A DNA stretch of 62,916 bases from an uncultured Prochlorococcus sp. Lineage in GTDB: Bacteria; Cyanobacteriota; Cyanobacteriia; PCC-6307; Cyanobiaceae. The position numbers and the translations under genes are program-made. The notes under the pieces are model-generated. The model was given only the letters and a program-made list of their open reading frames with translations, was not told where the DNA came from and ran no database searches. The stretch is from NCBI GenBank assembly GCA_902537445.1, contig CACBBI010000005.1, positions 1-62,916 of the forward strand, given 5' to 3'. This document shows, one piece after another, positions 40,144 through 50,274 of the stretch. The stretch's first letter is position 1. The number at the start of each line of letters is the position of its first letter.

Positions 40144-41582
40144 TATTTCTCTCCAACACCAAGATCCTTTAATTCTCCAATTAGATCATTTAAGACCTTC
40201 TTCGCATCCCCAAAGACCATAGAAGTGTTTGGCAGATCAAATAAGTCATTTTTTATTCCGGAGTAACCTGCACTCATACCTCGTTTAATTACAAATACCG
40301 TTCTTGCTTCCTGCACATCAAGAACTGGCATTCCATACAGAGGAGAAGAACTATCATTTTTAGCCTGAGGATTGACTACATCATTTGCTCCTAAAACTAA
40401 AACAACATCCGTTGCTGGAAAATCAGGATTCACAACATCCATCTCTTTAAGTTGTTCGTAAGGAACATCTGCTTCTGCTAAAAGTACATTCATGTGTCCA
40501 GGCATCCTCCCTGCTACAGGATGAATTGCGTAAACAACTTCAATACCATTTTGTTCTAGTTTTTTTGTCACTTCCCGTAAAGTATGTTGAGCCTGAGCCA
40601 CCGCGAGACCATAACCAGGAACAATTATTACCTTATTTGCTGCTTCTAAAGTCAATGCACATTCTTCAACACTGCAAGAAGTTATATTTGTATACTCTCC
40701 TGATCCAGAAGAGGCCGTACTTTGCGCAGACAAAGATCCTCCAAAAAGAACTGATACCAAAGATCTATTCATCCCCTTACACATTACTTGAGTAAGTATT
40801 AGACCTGCTGCTCCAACCATTGCGCCTGCTACTATCAAAAGCTGACTATCTACAACGAAACCTGCTGCTGCTGCTGCAATCCCTGAATAGCTATTTAATA
40901 AAGATATAACGACTGGCATATCCGCTCCACCAATTGGCAAAGTAACTCCAATACCTAATAAAGAAGAAACTATAACTAAAAGCCAAATAGAACTTGTATT
41001 GCCGTTTATCAAATCAAAAAAGGCTATCAAGGAAGCAACTGCAAAAACAATATTTACAAAATGTCTAACTTTGCTCTGAGTCCATCCTGGAGTTGACAAC
41101 CAACCCTGTAACTTCGCCATTGCCACAATTGAACCTGTGAAAGTTATGGCTCCTACAAATATAGAAACAGATATAGAAACTTGGTTAATCAGTGACTTGA
41201 AAAAATCAAGATTCTCTGAACTACTAGAAATCGGGAAAATAGCTACTCCCAAGGCCACTAAAAGTGATGACATTCCACCACAACCATTAAACAATGCAAC
41301 TGTTTCAGGCATGGAGGTCATAGGTACTTTTTTTGCAAGTATTGCACCGAACAAACTACCTATGATTGATCCAATTATTATCCAAATCCAAGACTGAATA
41401 GCAATCCCAGAAGTTCCCAAATAATATGAAAGTAATCCTATTACTGATAGCGACATTGCAAATGCAGCCAATCTATTAGCATCCCTTGCTGATTTTACTT
41501 TTGATAATCCTTTTATTCCCAAAGCCAGTAAAAGTACTGCTAGAAGGTCAATAATGAATTTAATGATTACAGGTAGATTCAT
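40143..41582 (-). CDS. pntB: NAD(P) transhydrogenase subunit beta, 479 aa
   Basis: Membrane part (about residues 1-280, many helices) and a C-terminal NADP-binding domain with IVPGYGLAVAQAQHTLRE, GRMPGHMNVLLAEADVPY and LGANDVVNPQA. Together with the two alpha subunits it couples proton flow to hydride transfer between NADH and NADP. The gene order pntA1-pntA2-pntB on the minus strand is intact, with 8-11 bp gaps. Confidence 0.96.
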   Translation of the reverse strand: MNLPVIIKFIIDLLAVLLLALGIKGLSKVKSARDANRLAAFAMSLSVIGLLSYYLGTSGIAIQSWIWIIIGSIIGSLFGAILAKKVPMTSMPETVALFNGCGGMSSLLVALGVAIFPISSSSENLDFFKSLINQVSISVSIFVGAITFTGSIVAMAKLQGWLSTPGWTQSKVRHFVNIVFAVASLIAFFDLINGNTSSIWLLVIVSSLLGIGVTLPIGGADMPVVISLLNSYSGIAAAAAGFVVDSQLLIVAGAMVGAAGLILTQVMCKGMNRSLVSVLFGGSLSAQSTASSGSGEYTNITSCSVEECALTLEAANKVIIVPGYGLAVAQAQHTLREVTKKLEQNGIEVVYAIHPVAGRMPGHMNVLLAEADVPYEQLKEMDVVNPDFPATDVVLVLGANDVVNPQAKNDSSSPLYGMPVLDVQEARTVFVIKRGMSAGYSGIKNDLFDLPNTSMVFGDAKKVLNDLIGELKDLGVGEK

Positions 41583-41590
41583 GTTAAAAA

Positions 41591-41884
41591 TTACTTCTTA
41601 TTTGATGGTTTACGACTAAACATCGAGAGCATTCGATCAGTTACAAAGAAACCGCCTACAACATTGAAAAGAGCAAATCCAAGTGAAACTGAACCAATAA
41701 TTAAAAGTGGAACGTTTCCTTCTGCTTTCACAATTAAAGTCAATGCTGCCAGCATTGTTATTCCTGAAATTGCATTCGCTCCACTCATTAAAGGAGTATG
41801 AAGTGTAGGAGGAACTTTTCCTATTAACTCGAGGCCTAATAAACTACCAAGTAAAAGAACCCAAAGAAGACTTATAAAAGACAT
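41591..41884 (-). CDS. pntA: NAD(P) transhydrogenase alpha subunit, membrane part, 97 aa
   Basis: Three helices. It corresponds to the C-terminal membrane domain of E. coli PntA (LIGKVPPTLHTPLMSGANAI, then GFFVTDRMLSMF). Split alpha subunits are normal in cyanobacteria. Second gene of the pnt operon. Confidence 0.93.
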   Translation of the reverse strand: MSFISLLWVLLLGSLLGLELIGKVPPTLHTPLMSGANAISGITMLAALTLIVKAEGNVPLLIIGSVSLGFALFNVVGGFFVTDRMLSMFSRKPSNKK

Positions 41885-41895
41885 AATTTAAAACC

Positions 41896-43026
41896 TCAAA
41901 TTTCAAAAACTTTGTTTTGAAGGACAACTCCTTCATCGCTTAATAAGCACCCAGAAATTAGCTCATCCTCTTTATCTAATTTAATTAGACCATCTTTTAT
42001 AAATGGTGTAATCAAAGATGTTAAGTTCTTAGCATAAAGTGAACTTGCATCATAAGGTACTGATGAGGGTAGTTCGCCAGCCCCAATAAGTTTCACTCCA
42101 TCTTTGATAATAGTCTCATTTGATTTTGTTCCTTCGCAGTTACCTCCTTGTGAAACTGCTAAATCAATCACTACTGCACCAGGCCTCATTTTTTCAATCA
42201 TTGGAGAGTCTATTAAAACAGGAGCCTTTTTACCTAGAACTTGCGCAGTACAAATAGCAACATCAGCTTCAGATAAATATTTAGTTAAAGTTGCCTTCTG
42301 TCTTGAAAGGAATTCGGGTGTTACAGCTTTTGCATAACCGCCTGCCTCTCCAGGCTTTTCGTCCACTTCAGGAAGTTCTATAAATCTTGCTCCTAAGGAC
42401 TCTACTTGTTCTTTAACTGCAGGTCTAATATCAGATACAAATACTATTGCACCAAGTCTTTTTGCTGTTGCAACTGCCTGTAATCCTGCAACGCCTCCAC
42501 CAAGAACCACTACTTTGGCAGGTTGGACTGTCCCTGCTGCAGTCATAAGCATTGGAAAATATCTATCTAACTCACTTGCAGCTAAAAGAACGGCTTTATA
42601 TCCAGCAATATTGGCCTGTGAAGAAAGAACATCAGAAGATTGGGCTCTACTAATCCTCGGAAGCAACTCTAGCGATAAAGCAGAAATCTTATTACTATTT
42701 ATAATCCTAAGAAGCTCCTTATTACCATATGGGTTAAGAAGACCAAGAAGAACAGCGCCTTTCTTTAATTTTGTTAAATTAACCTCTGATGGAGTTTGAA
42801 CACAAAATATTAAGTCCGCTTCACCCCAAATTTTTTGATCTAAGTTATTTATTATTATTCCGCCCGACTTTTCATATGATAAGTCACTAAATCCTGATAA
42901 TTTTCCTGCTGAACTTTCAATATAAACATCACATCCGAGGCTTTTTAATTTCTTTACCGCTTCTGGTGTAGCTGAAACTCTCCTTTCACCAGAGCTTGTT
43001 TCAGAAGGAATAAGTATCTTTGTCAA
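41896..43026 (-). CDS. pntA: NAD(P) transhydrogenase alpha subunit, soluble part, 376 aa
   Basis: NAD-binding domain I: ILIPSETSSGERRVSATPEA, AQSSDVLSSQANIAGYKAV, and VVLGGGVAGLQAVATAKRLG (Rossmann motif), then RPAVKEQVESLGA. Related to alanine dehydrogenase. Start is TTG, placed right before the conserved TKILIPSE. First gene of the operon. Confidence 0.94.
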   Translation of the reverse strand: MTKILIPSETSSGERRVSATPEAVKKLKSLGCDVYIESSAGKLSGFSDLSYEKSGGIIINNLDQKIWGEADLIFCVQTPSEVNLTKLKKGAVLLGLLNPYGNKELLRIINSNKISALSLELLPRISRAQSSDVLSSQANIAGYKAVLLAASELDRYFPMLMTAAGTVQPAKVVVLGGGVAGLQAVATAKRLGAIVFVSDIRPAVKEQVESLGARFIELPEVDEKPGEAGGYAKAVTPEFLSRQKATLTKYLSEADVAICTAQVLGKKAPVLIDSPMIEKMRPGAVVIDLAVSQGGNCEGTKSNETIIKDGVKLIGAGELPSSVPYDASSLYAKNLTSLITPFIKDGLIKLDKEDELISGCLLSDEGVVLQNKVFEI

Positions 43027-43153
43027 TTTATTTATTTTTTTAACATACTAAATATAAATTGAAGAAAGTCAAAAGTCTTGGATTTTTGTTAAAAATATAT
43101 TTTCTTTTCTATAAAAAATAGCTATCTAGAATATATAGACACTAAATAATCCA

Positions 43154-43732
43154 ATGAGTATAAAAGCAATCGAATGTCCTGATGGAGTATGTCACAGTCA
43201 TCATGGTGGTCATGCTGTTCCAAGACAAGCTATGCAGAAAAATCTAGAAAAGCATGGCAAAGACTGGTGCGAGAAATTAGCAGAAAGAATTTATGAAATG
43301 TCAGTTGATACATACTCACAAACAGTCATGCCTAGTCTCCACTCGGCAGGTTGGCAAAGAAGACATTTAGATTGGGAATTTAAGCTGGCAGAAAATGATT
43401 CTGAACCTGATGAAGCTCTTGTTGAAGGGATTATTAATGCCACAGAAAGCTTTCTAAGAAGTAGTGAGGTGCATCGATTATTTATTCAGGAATTAGTCCA
43501 GGGCACATTTGAGGAAGCAAATGACAAAAAAATAATTTCTAAAGCAATAAAATCAATCATTGAAGAAGAAATTGTTAGTTCACTAAGAGAAAAGAAAGAA
43601 ACTCTTTTAAAGAAAGTATCCGCAAAATTAATAACAGAAGAAAAAGTTAGCGAGGAACTTGCAATAAATTCAGCTAAAGAGGGTTTCGAGGAAGTGGAAA
43701 GACTACTTGCAAATCACAGCGAGGCAGTTTAA
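43154..43732 (+). CDS. conserved cyanobacterial hypothetical protein, 192 aa
   Basis: The N-terminus is rich in His and Cys (CPDGVCHSHHGGHAVPRQAM), a possible metal site, followed by a helix-rich body with coiled-coil character (EEIVSSLREKKETLLKKVSA). No signal peptide. It lies divergent from pntA and upstream of a 74-aa gene and NTRC. I know the family only as conserved in picocyanobacteria. Confidence 0.75.
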   Translation: MSIKAIECPDGVCHSHHGGHAVPRQAMQKNLEKHGKDWCEKLAERIYEMSVDTYSQTVMPSLHSAGWQRRHLDWEFKLAENDSEPDEALVEGIINATESFLRSSEVHRLFIQELVQGTFEEANDKKIISKAIKSIIEEEIVSSLREKKETLLKKVSAKLITEEKVSEELAINSAKEGFEEVERLLANHSEAV

Positions 43733-43887
43733 CCCTGATTCTTTATATTTTCTTTATAATTAGCGCAAAAATCTGCTCAAATATAAATTAAAGATTAAAT
43801 TATTGTTTGGAAGTACAAAGTTGTAACTTATTAGACAATACATAAGCTGTTTGATGTGTTTATCTATATACAACTTTTTAAGTTTCA

Positions 43888-44112
43888 ATGGACAATTTTA
43901 TAAGAAAAAGGATCGACATCGCAACCTGTTGGGCAACCAACAGAATCTCTGCAATGGACACTCTAGAAAGATATGAAGACAGTTTTGCAATTGCAGAAGA
44001 ATTTAGAGAGTGGATATTACATATTGGAGAAAAGAACGAAAATTTAAAAGATTCTGTTTTAAACTTCCCAAAGGAATTAAAAAATTTATTAGACCAAAAA
44101 GTCAACGATTAA
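43888..44112 (+). CDS. conserved hypothetical protein, 74 aa
   Basis: Soluble and mostly helical: RKRIDIATCWATNRISAMDT, then FREWILHIGEKNE. A weak hairpin (AAACCC / GGGTTT, 44132-44157) follows before the NTRC gene. Function unknown. Confidence 0.65.
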   Translation: MDNFIRKRIDIATCWATNRISAMDTLERYEDSFAIAEEFREWILHIGEKNENLKDSVLNFPKELKNLLDQKVND

Positions 44113-44131
44113 ATAACAAATCGATCGAGTG

Positions 44132-44162
44132 AAACCCGCCCTACATTATTTGGGTTTGTTTA
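44132..44162 (+). terminator. possible weak terminator
   Basis: Inverted repeat AAACCC / GGGTTT with 14-nt loop and a following T-rich tract GTTTGTTTATT. Weak stem. Confidence 0.4.
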
Positions 44163-44191
44163 TTATTATTAATAGTGAAATTTGCAAATAA

Positions 44192-45568
44192 ATGGAGAAT
44201 AAAGAGAACACTTCAAACGTAGAAAATGTTGTAATTATAGGCTCAGGACCTGCGGGTTATACCGCTGCAATATATGCAGCGAGAGCAAATCTTCAACCTC
44301 TACTCGTAACAGGATTTAACTCTGGTGGAATTCCAGGTGGCCAATTAATGACTACAACATTTGTTGAAAATTATCCAGGTTTCCCAGATGGAGTATTAGG
44401 TCCTGAATTGATGGATCTAATGAAGGCTCAAGCAGAAAGATGGGGTACTAATTTATACGAAAGTGATGTTGTCTCAATAAATACTGATTCACATCCCTTT
44501 GAATTAAAAACTTTAGAAGGGACTATAAAAACTAACTCAATTATTATTGCAACTGGAGCAAGTGCAAATAGATTAGGAGTGATAAATGAAGATAAATTCT
44601 GGAGTAAAGGAATAAGTGCTTGTGCAATCTGTGATGGAGCAACTCCACAATTCAGAGATGAAGAATTAGCTGTTATAGGAGGAGGCGATTCTGCATGTGA
44701 AGAAGCAGCATACCTCACAAAGTATGGTAGTAAAGTGCATTTGATTGTTAGATCAGAAAAATTAAGGGCTAGCGCAGCAATGGTTGATAGAGTAAAAGCT
44801 AATCCAAAGATAGAAATCCATTGGAACACGAAGGTTGATAAAGCTGATGGTTCTGGATGGCTTGAGAAAATAGAAACTATTCACTCTGAAGAAGGTAAAG
44901 GGGAAATCAATATAAAGGGTCTTTTTTACGCGATAGGGCACACACCAAATACTAAGTTCTTAAGCAATAAAATTGATTTAGATAATAAAGGATATATTGC
45001 TTGCAAATCAGGAAGACCAGAAACATCTATAGAAGGCATTTTTGCTGCAGGTGATGTTGTTGATTCTGAGTGGAGACAAGGAGTTACCGCTGCAGGAACT
45101 GGATGCATGGCAGCATTAGCTACCGAAAGATGGCTAGCCGAGAAAAACTTAGCAAAAACTATAGTCAGAGAAACACCAGAACCAGAAAAAAAACTTAATT
45201 CATCAGATTTTAATGAAGAGGAAGTTAGTGAAGATACTTTCGATCCAAATTCTGAATGGCAAAAAGGCAGTTATGCATTAAGGAAACTTTATCACGAGAG
45301 TAAAAAACCTATCTTAGTAATTTTTAGTTCTCCAAGCTGCGGCCCATGTCATGTTTTGAAACCTCAGTTAAAAAGGGTAATTAAAGAACTTGATGGTGCA
45401 GTGCTTGGCGTTGAAATAGATATTGATAAAGATCAAGATATTGCAAAGCAAGCTGGTATCAACGGCACACCAACAGTTCAACTTTTTAAAGAAAAATTAT
45501 TAAAAAAACAATGGCAAGGTGTTAAACAGAGAGGTGAGTTTAAAGAAGCAATAAAAAATATTATCTAA
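44192..45568 (+). CDS. trxB: NADPH-thioredoxin reductase fused to thioredoxin (NTRC), 458 aa
   Basis: FAD-binding [16 protein letters not shown] near residue 17, redox pair CAIC (Cys144, Cys147), NADPH-binding [11 protein letters not shown], then a linker and a thioredoxin domain with [12 protein letters not shown] (Cys383, Cys386). The fusion is the NTRC type known from chloroplasts and some cyanobacteria, passing NADPH electrons to 2-Cys peroxiredoxin and other targets. All four redox cysteines are present. Confidence 0.95.
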   Translation: MENKENTSNVENVVIIGSGPAGYTAAIYAARANLQPLLVTGFNSGGIPGGQLMTTTFVENYPGFPDGVLGPELMDLMKAQAERWGTNLYESDVVSINTDSHPFELKTLEGTIKTNSIIIATGASANRLGVINEDKFWSKGISACAICDGATPQFRDEELAVIGGGDSACEEAAYLTKYGSKVHLIVRSEKLRASAAMVDRVKANPKIEIHWNTKVDKADGSGWLEKIETIHSEEGKGEINIKGLFYAIGHTPNTKFLSNKIDLDNKGYIACKSGRPETSIEGIFAAGDVVDSEWRQGVTAAGTGCMAALATERWLAEKNLAKTIVRETPEPEKKLNSSDFNEEEVSEDTFDPNSEWQKGSYALRKLYHESKKPILVIFSSPSCGPCHVLKPQLKRVIKELDGAVLGVEIDIDKDQDIAKQAGINGTPTVQLFKEKLLKKQWQGVKQRGEFKEAIKNII

Positions 45569-45577
45569 AGTAACTTT

Positions 45578-45844
45578 TTACTTATTATTCCTCTTAGGGT
45601 TATTTTTATTAGTTGTGACTCTGGCACCCCCCGCATTTCTTTCTCTATAAGTAATCCTCCCTCTAGATAAATCATAAGGACTTATCTCAACTAATACTTT
45701 GTCTCCAGCTAATAATTTAATTCTAAATTTTGTCAATTTACCTGCAGCTCTGCATAAACATTGATGTCCTTCAGGCTGTTCTAACGTAACCAAATAAAAT
45801 CCATTCCCCTGTTCTTTTTCTATTACTCCTGAAGTTTCAATCAT
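45578..45844 (-). CDS. infA: translation initiation factor IF-1, 88 aa
   Basis: S1/OB-fold protein: GVIEKEQGNGFYLVTLEQPE, CRAAGKLTKFRIKLLAGDKV, SPYDLSRGRITYRERN. A basic asparagine/lysine-rich tail of about 15 residues extends beyond the bacterial norm, as usual in picocyanobacteria. It is converging with NTRC. Confidence 0.92.
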   Translation of the reverse strand: MIETSGVIEKEQGNGFYLVTLEQPEGHQCLCRAAGKLTKFRIKLLAGDKVLVEISPYDLSRGRITYRERNAGGARVTTNKNNPKRNNK

Positions 45845-45936
45845 TAATTAATCCTTTACTAAGTTCATATTATCAGAAAAAGATTGGCCAAAATTGATTT
45901 AAGAAAAATTACATACGTAAGAATTTGAAATTCAAT

Positions 45937-46149
45937 TCAAATTGAAAACTTAATTTCATTAATTATTTGAAGTTGACCATAGTAAAAATTTGCTTTCGCA
46001 ATTTTATCAGAATCTTCTAATTGATCAAAAAAAACAAACCCAAGGCTTTCCCATAATGAAGATCCGCAAACATTATTCAATTGATTTTTTGCTTCTTTTG
46101 CAAAAATATCTAGTTTTCGTTCAAGATTTTTAGATTTAGAAACAGACAT
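45937..46149 (-). CDS. hypothetical protein, 70 aa
   Basis: Soluble helical protein (SKSKNLERKLDIFAKEAKNQ; GSSLWESLGFVFFDQ). It lies between ycf39 and infA on the same strand. Not recognised. Confidence 0.6.
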   Translation of the reverse strand: MSVSKSKNLERKLDIFAKEAKNQLNNVCGSSLWESLGFVFFDQLEDSDKIAKANFYYGQLQIINEIKFSI

Positions 46150-46203
46150 AATAAATGGTATTGATATAGTACAAATATACTATGTAAGTCTAAAATTGCA
46201 ATA

Positions 46204-47166
46204 TTAAAAAGGTAATCTCTTTTTTTCTTCAATATTTAGATCTGCTTCCATTTCCCTTAATCTTTTAAGTATTTGTTGGTAGTACTCCTTTATATAACTC
46301 TCTAGTGAGGTCATATCTTCTTTCTTAAGTTCTAATATTTCGTAAGTTTTGCTCATGTCAGCATCTAATGCTTCACCACTACTAGTTACTTCAGCAAAAG
46401 CCAATCTTTCAGAAACATTTAGAGAATCTTGGAAAAAGGAAACTACTTTTTGAGTGACACTAATTAGGAAGGGGGAAACTCTAAAAATTTTCGCCTTTTT
46501 TTCACTAAATTTTTCACATAAAGATATAACTTCATCTGAATCCCATGCTCTGGGGCCTACTAATGGCAATGATGTTCTGTAGGTTTTTGGATTATTAACA
46601 GCTGCTACAACAATTTTCGCCATATCTTGAGTATTCATATAAGCAATTTTAGTTGGAGTCCCACTCATCCATACTGCTTGACTATCCAAGATTGGAATGG
46701 CAAATTGACCAATAACTCCTTGCATAAAAGCTGCGGATTTGAAAATTGTATAGTCTAAATCTGATTTCTCAAGAAGTTTTTCAGTGCAAAATTTAATGTC
46801 CATCAAAGGAACATTTCTAAACTTTTCTGTTAAGAGGATAGAAAGGAAAATTACCCTTTTTACATTTAAAGTTTCACAAGCATTGAATAAGTTAAGTTTT
46901 CCATTCCAATCAATTTCATAAATACTTTTAGGATCATCTGGCCTGCTAGTCGCCGCATCAATAACTACTTCAATATCTTGTAATGAATATTCAATATCAG
47001 AAGAATTTAATAAATTACCTTTTGTTAGTTCACATCCCCACTCTTGTAGAAAGGAAGCTTTTCTTGGGTTTCTGACAAAGCATCTTACTTCATGTCCATC
47101 TTCTATAGCTTGCTTTGCTATTTGTCTGCCAAGTGTCCCTGTTGCTCCTACTAAAAGAATCTTCAT
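46204..47166 (-). CDS. ycf39: Ycf39-type photosystem II assembly protein, 320 aa
   Basis: Atypical short-chain dehydrogenase fold with ILLVGATGTLGRQIAKQAI at the N-terminus and RCFVRNPRKASFLQEWGCEL. Ycf39 (HCF244) works with Hli proteins to deliver chlorophyll to newly made D1, which links it to the many hli genes here. Length and the C-terminal extension fit. petM lies just upstream on the same strand (57-bp gap). Confidence 0.92.
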   Translation of the reverse strand: MKILLVGATGTLGRQIAKQAIEDGHEVRCFVRNPRKASFLQEWGCELTKGNLLNSSDIEYSLQDIEVVIDAATSRPDDPKSIYEIDWNGKLNLFNACETLNVKRVIFLSILLTEKFRNVPLMDIKFCTEKLLEKSDLDYTIFKSAAFMQGVIGQFAIPILDSQAVWMSGTPTKIAYMNTQDMAKIVVAAVNNPKTYRTSLPLVGPRAWDSDEVISLCEKFSEKKAKIFRVSPFLISVTQKVVSFFQDSLNVSERLAFAEVTSSGEALDADMSKTYEILELKKEDMTSLESYIKEYYQQILKRLREMEADLNIEEKKRLPF

Positions 47167-47223
47167 ATTTAAGATTTACTTAACTTGTAGACCATAACTC
47201 AAATTGTGATGTATTCGTGAGAA

Positions 47224-47322
47224 TCAATCTCCCTGAAACTTTAATAACAAAGCACCTCCAACCAATCCTATTGGTATCAGTATCCAAAAAACTGCTGCAA
47301 TACTAAAAATTTCTTTAGCCAT
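47224..47322 (-). CDS. petM: cytochrome b6f complex subunit PetM, 32 aa
   Basis: [20 protein letters not shown] then GGALLLK and an acidic end: the single-helix small subunit of cytochrome b6f. Neighbour of ycf39 as in other Prochlorococcus. Confidence 0.88.
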
Positions 47323-47415
47323 AGTAAAATTTAATGATTACTATAATTTACATTCAATATACATTTATTTGTTAAAAAAGTAGATAATGCAAATATCTTG
47401 AAAATTTTTGAATAT

Positions 47416-48357
47416 ATGAATAATAATTTCAAAGAAAATATCAACTTTCCTAATTACTGGATTTGGAATGGTTTTAAAATTTGTTGGAGTGTTGCAGGCG
47501 AAGATAATAAAGTTCCAATTATCTTTCTCCATGGATTTGGAGCCAGTCGAAAACATTGGAGAAAAAATTTAGAATATTTTGCGAAAAGGAATTGCGCCTC
47601 ATATTCTTTAGATCTAATAGGATTTGGAGATTCAGATCAACCCGGGATTAGACAAATTGGAAAACTAGATAATGAGATTTGGTCTAATCAAGTGAAAGAC
47701 TTTATTGCACAGGTGATAAGACCAAAGAATTCTGAGAAAATAATTCTTATTGGCAATTCCCTTGGATCACTAGTTGCCTTAACATGTGCCGTTACATTAG
47801 AGGATCAGATTGCAAAAGTTATTGCATCCCCGCTGCCAGATCAAATTCAAAAAAATAAAAAGTCGAAAACAAAAAAATCATTATTTAAGAAATTTCAAGA
47901 TAAATTCATAAGAATATTTTTTATGTTTTTCCCTTTAGAGATTATTTTATTTTTAATAACCAAATTAGGTGTTATAAAACTGGGACTAAATTCTGCCTAT
48001 TTCAAAAAAGATAATATTGATAGCGAATTAATAGATTTGGTAACAAAACCAGTCCTAAGGAGAACTTCAGCTAGATCATTAAGAGCGATGTGTATTGGAA
48101 TGTCTTCAAGAGATGAAAAATTTCAGGCTTCTTACCTTTTGAGAAAACTTAGCGCCTCAAGAAAAGTTCCTTTTTTATTGATTTGGGGAGAAAAAGATAA
48201 TTTCATACCTTTGTTTTTTGGTAAAAAGATTGCAAATTTCCATAGATGGGTAAAATTAAAAATAGTATCCAATTCAGGGCATTGTATCCATGATGAAGAT
48301 CCTTCAATATTCAATAGAATCTCTTATGAATGGATTAGAGATTTAAAAACCTTTTAA
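47416..48357 (+). CDS. alpha/beta hydrolase, 313 aa
   Basis: FLHGFGASRKHWRKNLEYFA (oxyanion region), nucleophile elbow LIGNSLGSLVAL (Ser), Asp in WGEKDNFIP and His in SGHCIHDEDPS. ATG at 47416 is chosen; TTG at 47398 adds six residues. This kind of enzyme is near ycf39/ilvH in picocyanobacteria; substrate unknown. It ends 3 bp before ilvH and is likely co-transcribed. Confidence 0.85.
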   Translation: MNNNFKENINFPNYWIWNGFKICWSVAGEDNKVPIIFLHGFGASRKHWRKNLEYFAKRNCASYSLDLIGFGDSDQPGIRQIGKLDNEIWSNQVKDFIAQVIRPKNSEKIILIGNSLGSLVALTCAVTLEDQIAKVIASPLPDQIQKNKKSKTKKSLFKKFQDKFIRIFFMFFPLEIILFLITKLGVIKLGLNSAYFKKDNIDSELIDLVTKPVLRRTSARSLRAMCIGMSSRDEKFQASYLLRKLSASRKVPFLLIWGEKDNFIPLFFGKKIANFHRWVKLKIVSNSGHCIHDEDPSIFNRISYEWIRDLKTF

Positions 48358-48360
48358 AAT

Positions 48361-48885
48361 ATGAAACATACATTATCAGTCCTTGTAGAAGACGAATCTG
48401 GAGCCTTGAGTAGGATCTCAGGTCTCTTCGCTAGAAGAGGATTCAACATAGATAGTCTTGCAGTAGGACCTGCAGAGTCTAAAGGGATTTCAAGGTTAAC
48501 AATGGTAGTAGAAGGTGATGATGAAACTCTTCAACAAATGACGAAGCAACTTAATAAGTTGTTTAATGTTCTGGGAGTTGTAGATTTTACTAATCTCGCG
48601 GCTGTAGAGAGGGAATTGATGTTACTAAAAGTTTCATCAAAAGAAGATACCAGGAGTAATATCCTTGATATAGTCCAGATTTTCCGTGCAAAAGTTGTTG
48701 ACGTATCAGATATGGCATTAACTCTTGAGGTAGTTGGAGATCCTGGGAAATTAGTTGCTCTAGAGAAACTACTCGAGCCATACGGCATCCTTGAAATTGC
48801 GAGGACTGGTAAAGTAGCTCTTAAACGCTCTTCAGGAGTTAATACAGAGATGTTAAAGATAAACAAATATTCTCTAGAAATTTAA
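48361..48885 (+). CDS. ilvH: acetolactate synthase small (regulatory) subunit, 174 aa
   Basis: N-terminal ACT domain [35 protein letters not shown], then the second domain [18 protein letters not shown]. It gives valine feedback control and activates IlvB for branched-chain amino acid synthesis. Full length. Its 3' end overlaps the convergent cyclophilin by 4 bp. Confidence 0.95.
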   Translation: MKHTLSVLVEDESGALSRISGLFARRGFNIDSLAVGPAESKGISRLTMVVEGDDETLQQMTKQLNKLFNVLGVVDFTNLAAVERELMLLKVSSKEDTRSNILDIVQIFRAKVVDVSDMALTLEVVGDPGKLVALEKLLEPYGILEIARTGKVALKRSSGVNTEMLKINKYSLEI

Positions 48886-49538
48886 TTAGAAATCTGGATT
48901 GCCTTTATATAGTCTTCTTTATTTATTTTTTTGAGTACATCATATCCTTTAATAATCTTCCCAAAAATCGAATATCTTCCATCGAGTTCTGGGATCTTAC
49001 TAGTTACAAAAAAAAATTCAGTAGATGAAGACTTATTCCTACCACTTTTAACCATAGCGATTGAACCACTCTCAAAAGTATTAACTAAATTTCTAGTTTC
49101 ACTAGGATTTTTTATTTGATAGTAATATCTTGGCTTAATTTCTTCTTTGAATTTTATTTCTAAAGGTATTGATGGACTTGCCTTATGCAAGTTTTGTTTT
49201 GGTTCAATATAAAGTTTATTTTCTCGTTTAACACCACCATGTATAAACCTTATTTGGGCAAAATTGATTATTTTATAAAATTTTTGATTTACGTAAATAT
49301 TATTTTCTATGTTTTCTATAAAGTTTGATACTGTTACTGGGTTATCTTTACCAAATAATTTAACCTCAAAATCACCTTTTGTAGTTTTGAAATAGACCAC
49401 TTTATTACTCTGAATACAACTAAATTTAAGTTTTTGGCAATAATAATTTGAATCAATCTTATTTTTATAACTACAAGCTTGCACCAAAAACAAAACCTGT
49501 ATAAAAGATAATGTTTTTAAAAAATATTTTTTTTTTAT
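48882..49538 (-). CDS. cyclophilin-type peptidyl-prolyl isomerase lipoprotein, 218 aa (ATA start)
   Basis: Cyclophilin core: [20 protein letters not shown], then [40 protein letters not shown]. Several canonical active-site residues of the family are weakly kept. The first standard start (TTG, 49493) lies inside a lipoprotein signal: the DNA upstream codes [20 protein letters not shown], with lipobox-like VQAC. The only start-like codon before it is ATA (49538-49536), overlapping the ycf4 stop and 6 bp from GGAGGG. A periplasmic folding role is inferred. Confidence 0.8.
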   Translation of the reverse strand: MKKKYFLKTLSFIQVLFLVQACSYKNKIDSNYYCQKLKFSCIQSNKVVYFKTTKGDFEVKLFGKDNPVTVSNFIENIENNIYVNQKFYKIINFAQIRFIHGGVKRENKLYIEPKQNLHKASPSIPLEIKFKEEIKPRYYYQIKNPSETRNLVNTFESGSIAMVKSGRNKSSSTEFFFVTSKIPELDGRYSIFGKIIKGYDVLKKINKEDYIKAIQISN

Positions 49539-50092
49539 TTTAAGCCCTCCAAATTAACATCCAAAAATTTAGCCAGACGAGCTCCTTCTTCTTCAACTTG
49601 AAGCAGTGGTTTAAGTTCACCTGCTCCGCTTAGAGGGAGAGGTTTTTTTCTACCTTTTAATACCAAGGCAATTCTTCTTCTAGGATTAAATCCCTCACTA
49701 ATATCTAATTTAACCGATTTAATTTCATCGAAATTTAATTTAACTTCAATATCTTTAAATAATCCTTTTCTTTTTATTTCTACAGATTTTGATGATTTAT
49801 CAAAATAATTACTCCCGGAACCAAAATTTATGTAAACCAAATACCACAAGTAAAAATTTAATAAATTAGCTATTACTCCGTATGCTCCCATTATGATTCC
49901 TTGAGGGATAAATAATAAAGTTGAAGGATTTCCTAAAGGTAATAAATCCCTGCCTGTGTAACTAGATATAGAGGCCAAAAGAAAACCAATACCTCCTATC
50001 GTTAGCATTCCTCCAATAACATAATTTGAAATTTTTCTTGATCCACCAATTTTTTGTTCGATTTTATCGAAAGACGTGAGGTCTGAATTCAT
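49535..50092 (-). CDS. ycf4: photosystem I assembly protein Ycf4, 185 aa
   Basis: Two helices near the N-terminus (NYVIGGMLTIGGIGFLLASI; LLFIPQGIIMGAYGVIANL) and the soluble part with FNPRRRIALVLKGRKKPLPL. Ycf4 helps assemble photosystem I in the thylakoid. It is adjacent to psbD in divergent orientation. Its stop overlaps the downstream lipoprotein start. Confidence 0.93.
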   Translation of the reverse strand: MNSDLTSFDKIEQKIGGSRKISNYVIGGMLTIGGIGFLLASISSYTGRDLLPLGNPSTLLFIPQGIIMGAYGVIANLLNFYLWYLVYINFGSGSNYFDKSSKSVEIKRKGLFKDIEVKLNFDEIKSVKLDISEGFNPRRRIALVLKGRKKPLPLSGAGELKPLLQVEEEGARLAKFLDVNLEGLK

Positions 50093-50274
50093 TTTTATCT
50101 TTTTTTAGAGCCTAATTCAGATAATTTAACAAACTAAGGGAGTATTCTTACCTAATTTTTAATAAAAAAGTCAGGAAAGCTTTACAAGGCATTTCAGATA
50201 TACAAATATTTCCCCACATTACTCTCAATCTTTGTTAAAGTCACTGCGTATCCCGAAGCTAAAAACGATTTCTC